A DNA stretch of 64,000 bases, taken from contig NZ_JABAFQ010000007.1 in NCBI RefSeq assembly GCF_012843705.1, forward strand, positions 1 through 64,000, in the 5' to 3' direction. Shown here in pieces: positions 1 to 8,006 of the stretch. A program made the position numbers and the translations under genes. The DNA is from Fusobacterium sp. FSA-380-WT-3A (GTDB lineage Bacteria; Fusobacteriota; Fusobacteriia; Fusobacteriales; Fusobacteriaceae). A model generated the notes under the pieces. The model did no database searches, had not been told where the DNA came from, and was given only the letters and a program-made list of their open reading frames with translations. Position 1 is the stretch's first letter. Each line of letters starts with the position of its first letter.

Positions 1-80
1 TCTACTTATTTTTGTCTATTTTCATATAAAAAATTAAAAAATTTTTATATAAAATCAATTTATAATTTCCTTAGAAATAA
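1..80. other. AT-rich intergenic edge
   Basis: The first 80 bases are almost pure A/T. I see no gene end, RNA fold or recognisable site before the hairpin at 81-113. Confidence 0.5.
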
Positions 81-113
81 AAAAACACTCTTTCAAATTA
101 AAGAGTGTTTTTT
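81..113 (-). terminator. Intrinsic terminator after tonB
   Basis: A hairpin with arms AACACTCTTT and AAAGAGTGTT and a short AT loop is flanked by A and T runs, so it could work in both directions. It lies six bases past the tonB stop and closes the minus-strand operon. Confidence 0.85.
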
Positions 114-118
114 TATTT

Positions 119-868
119 TTATGATTTTGGTTTAAATATAAATTCTTTTACAAAATAAACTTTTAATTTTTTTCCTCCATAAGTTATTGGTTTAAATTTC
201 CATTTTTTTAAAGCTTGCATTACCTCTTTATCAAATCCAAATTTCTCATGAGATTTTAAAATTTCAATTTTCTCAACTCTTCCATCTAATCCAACAAGAA
301 ATCTAGCTTCAACAATAACTGTTTTATTATATCTTATAACTTCTGCTTGACGTGGATAATTAGGGTCTATTTGATTTAAAATTTCAAAATTAATTCCTTT
401 AGCTGATAAAGCTGTGTAGCTTCCATCAGAATTAGCTACAAAGTTTCCATTCTTAGTTAAAACTTCTTCTATACTTTCTTTTTTATTTTCTTCTTTAACT
501 AAATTTTTATGTGGTTGTTTTTTATTTTGGTTATTTTGAGATTTTTTTATCTCTTTCTTTTCGGTTGTCTTTTTTTCAACTTTTTTTTCAGTATTTTTTT
601 TCATTTTACTTTTGAATTCTTCTTGAGGCTTTTTAATTTCTTTTTCTTCTATTTTTTTATTGGCTTCTTCTACTACTTTAGGCTGTTTTACCTCGCTTCC
701 TTTTACTTTTTTTATATTATCTATCCGTTCAGGTAAATTTCTAGAATTATATGATATTGGAATAGATATTTTTCTTGAAATATCAGGATTTCCTAAAGTA
801 TTTACATGTTTGTAATAGGGAATAATCAATAAAATATGAAAGATTATTGAAAGTAATATGTATTTCAT
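119..868 (-). CDS. tonB: TonB energy transducer
   Basis: This protein couples the inner-membrane ExbB/ExbD motor to TonB-dependent outer-membrane receptors. The 249-aa sequence has one N-terminal membrane anchor (about residues 1-18) and a long Lys/Glu-rich periplasm-spanning linker (about 45-130). The C-terminal TonB domain (about 165-249) contains the family-typical YP-R-A start and a WKFKP motif. It is the last gene of a run with exbB and exbD, 14 bases after exbD, with a good Shine-Dalgarno (AAGGAG). The charged linker replaces the Pro-rich linker of the enterobacterial protein. Its likely clients are the two receptors encoded in this window. Confidence 0.93.
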   Translation of the reverse strand: MKYILLSIIFHILLIIPYYKHVNTLGNPDISRKISIPISYNSRNLPERIDNIKKVKGSEVKQPKVVEEANKKIEEKEIKKPQEEFKSKMKKNTEKKVEKKTTEKKEIKKSQNNQNKKQPHKNLVKEENKKESIEEVLTKNGNFVANSDGSYTALSAKGINFEILNQIDPNYPRQAEVIRYNKTVIVEARFLVGLDGRVEKIEILKSHEKFGFDKEVMQALKKWKFKPITYGGKKLKVYFVKEFIFKPKS

Positions 869-882
869 TTTCTACTCCTTAA

Positions 883-1272
883 TTATTCATAAAAATTTAT
901 TCCTAAATTTTCTATTCCCTGTTTTTTTATTTTTGTAATAGTATCCATAACAATTTGATATTTTAGTTCTTTATCAGCTGTTACAGAAACTGAATCAATC
1001 CCAATTAATATATTTCCTAAATTATCAATATCTATGGGAAAAGTTTTTCCATCTTTTATAGCAAAATAATCTCCATTTTTGTCGATAACAATCTCTAAAG
1101 GTAGTTTTTTATCTGGACTTTCCACATTTGCTGTTGGAATATCTATATCTATTTGTCCATATTTATCAAAAGTCGTTGTAACCATAAAAAATATTAAAAG
1201 TAAAAAAACAACATCTATAAGAGGAGTTAAGTCAACAGCAAGAATATTTTTATTTTTTCTGTATTTTCCCAT
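883..1272 (-). CDS. exbD: ExbD/TolR biopolymer transport protein
   Basis: This is a component of the proton-driven TonB motor. The 129-aa protein has one transmembrane helix near residues 14-36 carrying the essential membrane aspartate in the family motif VDLTPLIDVVFLLLIFFM, followed by a small periplasmic domain. It starts at an ATG preceded by GGAGGAAAG. Only 8 bases separate it from exbB upstream and 14 from tonB downstream, so the three are co-transcribed. TolR is the alternative family member, but the adjacent tonB favours ExbD. Confidence 0.92.
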   Translation of the reverse strand: MGKYRKNKNILAVDLTPLIDVVFLLLIFFMVTTTFDKYGQIDIDIPTANVESPDKKLPLEIVIDKNGDYFAIKDGKTFPIDIDNLGNILIGIDSVSVTADKELKYQIVMDTITKIKKQGIENLGINFYE

Positions 1273-1280
1273 CTTTCCTC

Positions 1281-1892
1281 CTAATTTTTTCTTATTATAT
1301 TTATTATATTTGTCGTTATTTTATCAATATCACTTTCAACCTCTTCTACTCTTTTATTTAAAAGATTATAAATAACAATGGCTGGAATAGCTATTGTAAG
1401 TCCAGCAGCTGTAGTAAGCAAAGCCTCTGATATTCCATCAGCTACTACTTTAGGGTCTCCAGCTCCTAATAGAGCAAGATTTGTAAAAGCATGAATCATT
1501 CCTGTAACTGTTCCTAAAAGTCCAATCATTGGAGCTGTATGAGCTATTATTCCAAGTAAATATAATCTTTTTTCCAGTGGACTTATTCTTTCTAAAGCTA
1601 TTTCTTTTACTAATTGGTCAAAATGATGAAAATCTCCATTGGCATTATGACGAACTAAAAATTCTTTTATAGTTGCCCCAACAGTATTTTTTTCATTATC
1701 ACATAATGAACAAGCTTTTTCTAAATTGTTAGTAGACACAGCTAAAATAATATTTGATTTAAAATTCTTACTTAAACATCTCTCGTGTAAAAAGAAAAAT
1801 AATACCCTTTCTATAATTATAGCAAGAGAAATAATTGATAAAATTAGAAGAATCCACATTAATGGTCCTCCAACTTTAAGATAATGATACAT
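1281..1892 (-). CDS. exbB: ExbB/TolQ/MotA proton channel protein
   Basis: This is the inner-membrane proton-channel subunit of the TonB motor. The 203-aa protein has three hydrophobic segments (about 7-33, 110-135 and 155-180). The conserved second and third helix region includes APMIGLLGTVTGMI and a run of GISEALLTTAAGLTIAIPA, both hallmarks of the MotA/TolQ/ExbB family. It is followed directly by exbD and tonB. It belongs to the same minus-strand operon as the radical SAM gene upstream, which suggests that heme uptake and heme degradation are co-expressed. Confidence 0.93.
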   Translation of the reverse strand: MYHYLKVGGPLMWILLILSIISLAIIIERVLFFFLHERCLSKNFKSNIILAVSTNNLEKACSLCDNEKNTVGATIKEFLVRHNANGDFHHFDQLVKEIALERISPLEKRLYLLGIIAHTAPMIGLLGTVTGMIHAFTNLALLGAGDPKVVADGISEALLTTAAGLTIAIPAIVIYNLLNKRVEEVESDIDKITTNIINIIRKN

Positions 1893-1923
1893 AACTGAAA
1901 ACCTCCAATATATAAATTTTAAA

Positions 1924-3162
1924 TTATTTGTTTTTCATTTTTATTAAAGTATTTATAATATCTGCAATAATACTATTTCCCCAGAATATTCCATCTAAAG
2001 TATAAGTGAAATATTCTCTTTCTAGTATTATTAAACTTTTATTTTGAAATTCTTGTAATTTTTCAAAAATAATATTAAAATTTTCTTTAGAATATTCTTC
2101 TATTTCTTTTAAAGATACTCTAGGATATTGCATAATACCAGCTATTTTCTTTAAAGAATATTTAAATTTATCATCCTTTCCATAAAAAGTAATTAATTTA
2201 TTTAGATGAAAACACTCTATATTTTCCATTCTTCCACCTGCTCCAACACCAATAGGGATTAAATTATCTAAATTATTAACATTTTTTATATATTTATATT
2301 TATCTCTCCCATTGGTAATTTTAGTATGCTCTAAAAGATGATATCCATTCTTTAAAGTTATTTCTAAAAATTTATCATGTAATATCTTATCTTTTTCTAA
2401 ATTATATATATAAAAATTACTATTATCTTTTCTTAATTTAGAAATTTTAGACCCTTCTTGCACCATTAAAGAATAAAAACTACAACTATCTAAATTCAAT
2501 TCACACAAAATTTTTGCATCTTCTTCAATCTCTTCTAAAGTTTCATCAGGATAATTATAAATAATATCTATACAAATAAGTCCACTAAAATTTTCTCTTA
2601 AAAATTTTAATCTTTTTATAATTTCATCTTTTTCATAAGTTCTATTCAAAATTTTTCTTCCTCTATTAGAGAAAGTTTGAATTCCTATACTCAATCTATT
2701 AACACCATAATTTTGTAAAATTTCTATTTTTTTAGGTGTTAGATTGTGAAGGGTAGTCTCGAAAGTAAATTCATAATCTTTAGTTAAAATAAAATTTTCT
2801 CTTAAGGATTTAAGAATCTTTTCCAATTCTTTTTCTTTATAAATTGTAGGAGTTCCACCACCAAAAAAAATAGTAGATATATGTTTTTCTTTTGGATAAA
2901 GTTTTTTTCCATATTTTTCAAATTCTCTACAAAGATAGTCTGCATAACTATCTAAACTACTATCTACCTGTTTTCTATTCATATTACAAAAAGAACAAAT
3001 TTTATCACAATAAGGAGTGTGAACATAAATTCCTAATTCTCTAGAATTATTTTTATCATTTAAAAATCTTTCAAAAGAAAAATTTGTAGAAATATTTCTC
3101 CCTAAAGAACTATTAATAATATTTAAAACATCATGATGAGATTTATATCTTATATTAAACAT
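1924..3162 (-). CDS. hutW: HutW/HmuW-type radical SAM heme-degrading enzyme
   Basis: This is a HemN-like radical SAM protein of the ChuW/HutW/HmuW group, which opens heme anaerobically to a linear tetrapyrrole (anaerobilin) with release of iron. The 412-aa protein carries the cluster motif CDKICSFC (C52, C56, C59) after YVHTPY, a SAM-contact GGGTPT near residue 100, and NRLSIGIQTF typical of the HemN family. Placement in an operon with exbB-exbD-tonB, opposite a TonB receptor, argues for heme catabolism rather than coproporphyrinogen oxidation or HemW function. A paralog lies at 6794-7954; both share an N-terminal KSHHDV segment. The exact reaction is inferred from family and context. Confidence 0.8.
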   Translation of the reverse strand: MFNIRYKSHHDVLNIINSSLGRNISTNFSFERFLNDKNNSRELGIYVHTPYCDKICSFCNMNRKQVDSSLDSYADYLCREFEKYGKKLYPKEKHISTIFFGGGTPTIYKEKELEKILKSLRENFILTKDYEFTFETTLHNLTPKKIEILQNYGVNRLSIGIQTFSNRGRKILNRTYEKDEIIKRLKFLRENFSGLICIDIIYNYPDETLEEIEEDAKILCELNLDSCSFYSLMVQEGSKISKLRKDNSNFYIYNLEKDKILHDKFLEITLKNGYHLLEHTKITNGRDKYKYIKNVNNLDNLIPIGVGAGGRMENIECFHLNKLITFYGKDDKFKYSLKKIAGIMQYPRVSLKEIEEYSKENFNIIFEKLQEFQNKSLIILEREYFTYTLDGIFWGNSIIADIINTLIKMKNK

Positions 3163-3170
3163 AACAACTC

Positions 3171-3545
3171 CTAACTTTCTTTCTTTTCATTTAAAGTTTT
3201 TAAACTTAAAATATGATAAGTAACTCCTAAAAATACTATTATTAAAAATATTCTTAAATGAATTTGAGTAATTTTATATATAGAAAAAGACATACTAACA
3301 CTAAGTAATAAAAGAGCACTTAATTTATTTTTTAAAGTAATTCCTTTTTTCTCATGATAATCTTTTATATATTTTCCAAAAATTTTATTTTCTAATATAA
3401 AATTATGAAATTTTTTAGAAGATTTTCCAAAACAATAAAGACTAAGTAATAAAAAAGGTGTTGTAGGTAATAAAGGTAAAAATATCCCAATGGTTCCTAC
3501 TATTATAGAAATTAATCCCAAAAATAAAAAAATACTTTTTTTCAA
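3171..3545 (-). CDS. DUF454 (YbaN-like) inner-membrane protein
   Basis: This small membrane protein of the DUF454/YbaN family has no established function. It has a hydrophobic hairpin containing the family signature GxxGIFLPLLPTTPFLLL near its start and two further C-terminal membrane segments. I chose a TTG start at 3545, preceded by GGTGAT. An upstream in-frame ATG at 3611 would place the -35 and -10 boxes seen at 3579-3607 inside the coding region and add a segment the family lacks. The chosen start gives 124 aa, close to the usual family length. It is the first gene of the operon with hutW, exbB, exbD and tonB. Confidence 0.72.
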   Translation of the reverse strand: MKKSIFLFLGLISIIVGTIGIFLPLLPTTPFLLLSLYCFGKSSKKFHNFILENKIFGKYIKDYHEKKGITLKNKLSALLLLSVSMSFSIYKITQIHLRIFLIIVFLGVTYHILSLKTLNEKKES

Positions 3546-3578
3546 TAAAATCACCAACTTTATTTTGAATCTCAAATA

Positions 3579-3607
3579 ATAATAACACTTTTCAAAATTA
3601 AAGTCAA
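3579..3607 (-). promoter_or_regulatory. Promoter of the DUF454-hutW-exbBD-tonB operon
   Basis: TTGACT and TATTAT (read on the minus strand) are separated by 17 bases and lie about 35 bases upstream of the TTG start at 3545. A 12-bp palindrome, TAAAATATTTTA (3624-3635), sits between this promoter and the divergent one and could be an operator. Confidence 0.6.
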
Positions 3608-3646
3608 TCAAAAAAAATAAAATTAAAATATTTTATCAAAAAAATT

Positions 3647-3675
3647 TTGACATACAAAATTAAATATGATATAAA
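3647..3675 (+). promoter_or_regulatory. Promoter of TonB-dependent receptor 1
   Basis: A perfect TTGACA box and TATAAA lie 17 bases apart, about 45 bases upstream of the receptor start codon. It is divergent from the tonB operon promoter. Confidence 0.7.
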
Positions 3676-3720
3676 AAATTATGGAACTTAAATATAATTT
3701 AAAATGTGGAAAGGAGATTT

Positions 3721-5859
3721 ATGAAAAAAATATTTTTATTCTATTGTATACTTAATAGTTTAGTCTTAGCACAAGATATTCAACTAGGGCAAAGTATAAT
3801 AAGCCCAGATTATATTGAAGTAGAAAAATTAAAGCCTACAAAAAATGTAATAGTTATTAATAAACAGGATATCGATGAAAAAGGTTATACTTCTGTTTCT
3901 CAAGTCCTAAATGATGTTCCAGGAATAACTGTAGGAACTAGTGCTTGGGGAGAAATTGATATTAGAGGACAAGGAGCAGACCAAGCAGCTAAAAATATTC
4001 AAGTAATGGTAGACGGAGCCCCTATAACAACTTTAACAACCCATCCTTATCAAACAAACTATGATGTAATTCCTGTAGAACAAATTGAAAAAATTGAGAT
4101 TATTCCTGGAGGAGGTTCAGTTCTTTATGGAAATGGAACTTCTGGAGGAGTAATAAATGTAACAACTAATTTAAAAACTATGAATAAGCCTATTAATAAA
4201 ATAGGATATGAATTCACTAAAGACAAAGAAAAGAAATATTATACAAATTTTGGAACAAAAATAAATGATAATTTATCATTTCAACTAAATTATTCTAAAA
4301 GTGATAAAGATTGGTATTTTGTTGATACTTATAGTAACACAGAATATTTTTCCGGAGGATTTAATTATAAAATTTCTAGTAATCAAGCTTTCACTTTCAA
4401 ATATAGCCACTTTAAAGAGGATGGGCAATTTATAAAAAATATAAGCAAATCTAATTTAGAAGAATTTGGAAAAAATTATAGACCTAAATATTCTAATGTA
4501 ACAGTTGGAATAGATGAAAATGGTTTGAAAATACAAGAGAAAAAAAGAAGATATCTTTCAAGTGATAGAGAAGATGATAGTTTTAAATTATCTTACGCTT
4601 ATCAAATAACAGATAATCTCTTATTTACGATAGATGGTTTTTCAAGTGAAGGATATTTTACAAATAATGAAGATGCAGATAATAAAAAAATGGAACAAGA
4701 AACATTAGGAACAAAAACAAAATTAAATATAAATTACGGAAATGATAATAGTTTATTAATTGGTACTGATTATTTTAAGCAAACAGCTAATATGAATTAC
4801 TATGATTATAAGTTCAAAAAAGTTTCAGAAGGAGATATTCCTATAGGGAATCAATATACAGATGGAAATTACATAAAATATAATGGTAAATATACTTATA
4901 AAAAAGTTCCATATAATTTTAATTATGAAAGATTTGTAAAAGCTATTTACTTTTTAAATTCAAATAAATTTGGAGATTTTGAATTTACTCAAGGAGCAAG
5001 ATACGATATTACTGACTGGTCTTTCGATAAAAATGCAAATGATGGAAAAGGTAAAGATAAAAGTCATAGAGTTAATCAAAACTATGAAGTTTCAGCAGCC
5101 TATAACTATAGAGATACTGGAAAAGTTTATGCAAGATATGAAAGAGGTTTTACAGGACCAGATGGAATACAAATTTCTGATAAAAAGCTTGATGCAAATG
5201 GAAATAGTATTTATGTAAAAACAGAAGCAGAAGATGAAATCTTTCATATGTATGAAATAGGTCTTAGAGATTATATTTTAGGTTCTGCAATAAATCTTAC
5301 AGGATTTTATACTAAAACAGACAATCAAATGAATAGAGTTTATTTAAATAATAGTCCAAAAGAATCTATAACTGTAAATTACTTGGAAACAGAAAGATAT
5401 GGAGTAGAATTTACAGCTAACCAAATTTTTGGAAAGTTTTCTTTTGAAGAAGGATATACTTATTTAAAAGGAAAAAGTGATTACAATGATAAAGGAAAAG
5501 CTAATATAGGAAAAGTAGATTGGTCTAACAGTGGATTAAAAAAAGTTCCAAAACATATGATTTCTATAAAAGCCGATTATAATCTAACAGATAATCTTTC
5601 TACAGGTTTAGTTTGGAAATATACAGGAGGATATAATAATTACTTAAAAGATATAGAGCGTGATGAAGATAGTTTGGTAAAATCTCATACTGTTGTAGAT
5701 TTTTCAATAAGATACAATAATCCTAATGGTGTTAGTATTTATGGAGGTATAAATAATTTATTTGATAAAACATATTATGGATATGTAGGAGATAATTTTT
5801 CTACTGTTATTCCTGAATTTGGTAGAACATATTATCTAGGAGCAAGTTATACTTTTTAA
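3721..5859 (+). CDS. TonB-dependent outer-membrane receptor 1
   Basis: This is a gated outer-membrane beta-barrel importer. The 712-aa protein (from ATG 3721, SD AAAGGAG) has a signal peptide ending near LVLAQ and an N-terminal plug domain with the hallmarks VPGITV, DIRGQG, MVDGAP and IPGGGSVLYGNGTSGGVINV (about residues 40-145). A large barrel follows and ends in an aromatic residue (YTF), as expected for BamA-mediated insertion. An upstream in-frame GTG at 3706 lies before the SD and is not used. Divergence from a tonB/hutW operon suggests heme or an iron complex as ligand; siderophores or cobalamin cannot be excluded. Confidence 0.9.
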   Translation: MKKIFLFYCILNSLVLAQDIQLGQSIISPDYIEVEKLKPTKNVIVINKQDIDEKGYTSVSQVLNDVPGITVGTSAWGEIDIRGQGADQAAKNIQVMVDGAPITTLTTHPYQTNYDVIPVEQIEKIEIIPGGGSVLYGNGTSGGVINVTTNLKTMNKPINKIGYEFTKDKEKKYYTNFGTKINDNLSFQLNYSKSDKDWYFVDTYSNTEYFSGGFNYKISSNQAFTFKYSHFKEDGQFIKNISKSNLEEFGKNYRPKYSNVTVGIDENGLKIQEKKRRYLSSDREDDSFKLSYAYQITDNLLFTIDGFSSEGYFTNNEDADNKKMEQETLGTKTKLNINYGNDNSLLIGTDYFKQTANMNYYDYKFKKVSEGDIPIGNQYTDGNYIKYNGKYTYKKVPYNFNYERFVKAIYFLNSNKFGDFEFTQGARYDITDWSFDKNANDGKGKDKSHRVNQNYEVSAAYNYRDTGKVYARYERGFTGPDGIQISDKKLDANGNSIYVKTEAEDEIFHMYEIGLRDYILGSAINLTGFYTKTDNQMNRVYLNNSPKESITVNYLETERYGVEFTANQIFGKFSFEEGYTYLKGKSDYNDKGKANIGKVDWSNSGLKKVPKHMISIKADYNLTDNLSTGLVWKYTGGYNNYLKDIERDEDSLVKSHTVVDFSIRYNNPNGVSIYGGINNLFDKTYYGYVGDNFSTVIPEFGRTYYLGASYTF

Positions 5860-5914
5860 TTAATAATTTTTTAATTTTCTAGTATAAATAAAATTTTTAA
5901 AATTAAATTTTTCG

Positions 5915-5961
5915 AAGAGAGATTTTATTTTGGAATATATAATAAAATCTTTCTTTTTTTT
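5915..5961 (+). terminator. Intrinsic terminator after receptor 1
   Basis: A roughly 15-bp stem (GAGATTTTATT paired with AATAAAATCTTTC, one mismatch) is followed by an eight-T run on the plus strand. Confidence 0.75.
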
Positions 5962-5979
5962 ATAAAATTTAATAAAAGA

Positions 5980-6009
5980 AAAACAGTCAATAAAAATTGA
6001 CTGTTTTAA
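5980..6009 (-). terminator. Intrinsic terminator after the flavodoxin gene
   Basis: A perfect stem AAAACAGTCAAT / ATTGACTGTTTT with a short loop is followed on the minus strand by a T-rich tail. Confidence 0.75.
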
Positions 6010-6062
6010 AAGATTGAAACAAAATAAATTAATGGGCACAAATTTTATATATTTTTTATAAA

Positions 6063-6566
6063 TTATAAATTTAAAAGTTTTTTAAAAGTATTTTTTGCTT
6101 CTTCTAAATCTTTTTCATCTGGATGAGTACTTGCATCTTTCCATCTTTTTATTCTTTCAGGATTAGGTCCATGTGGATGGTCTGGTCCAAAAGTTTTTTT
6201 CATAAATTCTATTAATTGTGGGTCTATAGCTCCTTGACAATGATAACTTCCTATAATTTCATTTTTATTTTCTTCTAAAACTTTTGATATATTTTTTATG
6301 CAATCTTTAGCATGGTCTGAATTTGGATAAGCTCCTAATGTGAAAAAGAATGCTACTTTTTTATTTTTTATACTTTTCATAAAATTTAAAGCTTTTTCAT
6401 CAGCAGTTCCTTTATCTATCCAAGCTCCAACAATTATTAAATCATAATCTAAATTTTCCACTTGAGAAATATCTTTTAATTCTGAAAATGGAATAACATC
6501 AGTTATAGCTTCTGCTACTTTTTTAGTGTTTCCTGTTTTTGTTGAATAAGCAATTAAAGTTTTCAT
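6063..6566 (-). CDS. hmuF: HmuF-like flavodoxin
   Basis: This is a flavodoxin-fold electron carrier. The 167-aa protein starts with MKTLIAYST and a phosphate-binding loop STKTGNT typical of FMN-binding flavodoxins. VGAWIDKG near residue 50 and a C-terminal extension containing HCQGAIDP and a His-rich DHPHGPNPER resemble the flavodoxin that accompanies HmuW in Fusobacterium. That protein has been described as handling heme and reducing anaerobilin. It lies divergent from a second hutW, consistent with that role. The start at 6566 is preceded by AAGGAG; an in-frame upstream ATG (6584) overlaps the SD. The specific redox partner is inferred. Confidence 0.78.
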   Translation of the reverse strand: MKTLIAYSTKTGNTKKVAEAITDVIPFSELKDISQVENLDYDLIIVGAWIDKGTADEKALNFMKSIKNKKVAFFFTLGAYPNSDHAKDCIKNISKVLEENKNEIIGSYHCQGAIDPQLIEFMKKTFGPDHPHGPNPERIKRWKDASTHPDEKDLEEAKNTFKKLLNL

Positions 6567-6603
6567 AATTTTCTCCTTTGTCACTGAAATTAATTCTAAA
6601 AAA

Positions 6604-6632
6604 TTTTATCACACAAAATTTTGCTTGTCAAA
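6604..6632 (-). promoter_or_regulatory. Promoter of the flavodoxin gene
   Basis: On the minus strand TTGACA and TAAAAT are 17 bases apart, about 38 bases upstream of the start codon. The -35 box is arranged back to back with the -35 of the hutW paralog promoter. Confidence 0.65.
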
Positions 6633-6639
6633 TATTTGT

Positions 6640-6666
6640 TGACAAAAATGAAAAATAAAGTATAAT
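6640..6666 (+). promoter_or_regulatory. Promoter of the second hutW gene
   Basis: A perfect TTGACA and a TATAAT lie about 15-16 bases apart. The predicted transcript starts a few bases before the SD (AAGGAG) that serves the ATG at 6696, not the ATG at 6794. Confidence 0.6.
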
Positions 6667-6695
6667 ATTTAATTATAACTAACCAAGGAGAAAAT

Positions 6696-6776
6696 ATGGA
6701 AATTATATTTGAAAAAAGAATGAAATCTCATCATGATGTTGGAGGAATTTTAAATAAGTATCTCGAAAAAAAATAG
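6696..6776 (+). other. Out-of-frame N-terminal piece of the second hutW
   Basis: An ATG with a strong SD (AAGGAGAAAAT) opens 26 codons containing the KSHHDV segment that the intact paralog also has at its N-terminus. It then meets TAG right after a run of eight A (6766-6773). Moving to the -1 frame at this run continues as IVTESDL into the downstream gene. One extra A, or ribosomal or polymerase slippage, would therefore restore a full-length protein of about 419 aa. See the finding on this run. Confidence 0.8.
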
Positions 6777-6793
6777 TTACAGAATCAGATTTA

Positions 6794-7954
6794 ATGGAAT
6801 TTTTAAATAAAAGTCCAGAAAATATTCCAAGAGCAATATATGTTCATACTCCATATTGTGATAAAATTTGTTCTTTTTGTAATCTTAATAGAAAACAATT
6901 ACAAGGCAGCTTAGATGAATACTCTAATTTTATTGCTTCTGAATTTAAAAAATATGGAAAAACAAAATATTTTCAAGAAAGAGATTTTGAAGTTATATTT
7001 TTTGGTGGTGGAACTCCTACTGTATATAAACCTAATCAATTAGAAACCATACTTAAAAGTATACAAGAAAATGTTTCTTTAGCACCAAAATATGAATTTA
7101 CTTTTGAAACAACACTTCATAATCTTTCTAAAGAAAAATTAGACATAATGATGAAATATGGAGTTAACAGACTTAGTGTTGGTATCCAATCTTTTTCAGA
7201 AGAAGGACGAAAATTTTATAATAGAACTTTCACAAAAGAGGAAACTATTAGTAGATTAAAAAAATTAAAAGAATATTTTAAAGGAGATGTTTGTATAGAT
7301 ATTATTTATAACTATCCTAATCAAAAAGAAGAAGATATAAAAGAAGATGTTAAAATAATCAAAGATTTAGAAATTAGTAGTGCTAGTTTTTACTCTTTGA
7401 TGATTCATGAAGGTTCTAATCTTTCAAAGGATATAGTAAATGAAAAAGTAAAAATAACAGAAAATTTAGAAAAAGAAAAAAAACTTCATGATATTTTCAT
7501 AGAAGAACTTTGTGAGGATAAAAAATATTATATACTTGAACTTACAAAAATTGCTAAAAAAAATGGGGATAACTACCAATATATAAAAGTTAGAAATAAT
7601 GGTGGAGATACATTTCCAATAGGAGTTGGAGCTGGAGGTAATGTCGGAAATATTGGTATTTTTAGAATGAATAAGGATTTATCTTTTTTCTCTAATATAT
7701 CCAATCTACATAAAAAGTTTAGTTTGCTTTCAGGCCTTTTACAATTCCCAATTATTCATAAAAATGAAATAAAAGAAATATTAGATGAAAAAGAGTATAA
7801 TTATTTTTTAGATAAAATAAATGAATTTAAAGAAAAGAAATTATTTATTGAAGATGAAAAAGTTTTTATATTTACTAAAGATGGAATTTTTTGGGGAAAT
7901 AATATTGGGTATGATATTATAAAATATATTATTGAAAAAATTTTTGAAAAATAA
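6794..7954 (+). CDS. hutW: Second HutW/HmuW-type radical SAM protein (frameshifted start)
   Basis: This is a paralog of the radical SAM heme-degrading enzyme at 1924-3162. The in-frame body carries YVHTPYCDKICSFCN (cluster cysteines at residues 22, 26 and 29), FFGGGTPTVY, and NRLSVGIQSF. It runs 386 aa from the ATG at 6794, but that ATG has no good SD. The natural start appears to be 6696, in another frame, separated by an A8 run. The core enzyme is complete, so internal initiation, frameshifting or a sequence-length variant could all yield product. Neighbouring hmuF, hutX and receptor 2 support a heme role. The paralog may have a different substrate or redox partner. Confidence 0.78.
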   Translation: MEFLNKSPENIPRAIYVHTPYCDKICSFCNLNRKQLQGSLDEYSNFIASEFKKYGKTKYFQERDFEVIFFGGGTPTVYKPNQLETILKSIQENVSLAPKYEFTFETTLHNLSKEKLDIMMKYGVNRLSVGIQSFSEEGRKFYNRTFTKEETISRLKKLKEYFKGDVCIDIIYNYPNQKEEDIKEDVKIIKDLEISSASFYSLMIHEGSNLSKDIVNEKVKITENLEKEKKLHDIFIEELCEDKKYYILELTKIAKKNGDNYQYIKVRNNGGDTFPIGVGAGGNVGNIGIFRMNKDLSFFSNISNLHKKFSLLSGLLQFPIIHKNEIKEILDEKEYNYFLDKINEFKEKKLFIEDEKVFIFTKDGIFWGNNIGYDIIKYIIEKIFEK

Positions 7955-7974
7955 TTCCTTAAATTTCATAAAAT

Positions 7975-8004
7975 AAAAAAGCTACATTCTTATGTAGCTT
8001 TTTT
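7975..8004. terminator. Bidirectional terminator between hutW and the ZIP gene
   Basis: Stem AAAAAAGCTACAT / ATGTAGCTTTTTT with a four-base loop lies between two convergent genes. Confidence 0.88.
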
Positions 8005-8006
8005 AT

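Noticed and set aside
3546-3611. Longer start for the DUF454 gene at ATG 3611
   Set aside because: The added 22 codons contain a well-formed -35/-10 pair and are absent from the family.
3624-3635. TAAAATATTTTA as a Fur box
   Set aside because: It does not match the GATAATGATAATCATTATC consensus and short AT palindromes are common at this base composition.
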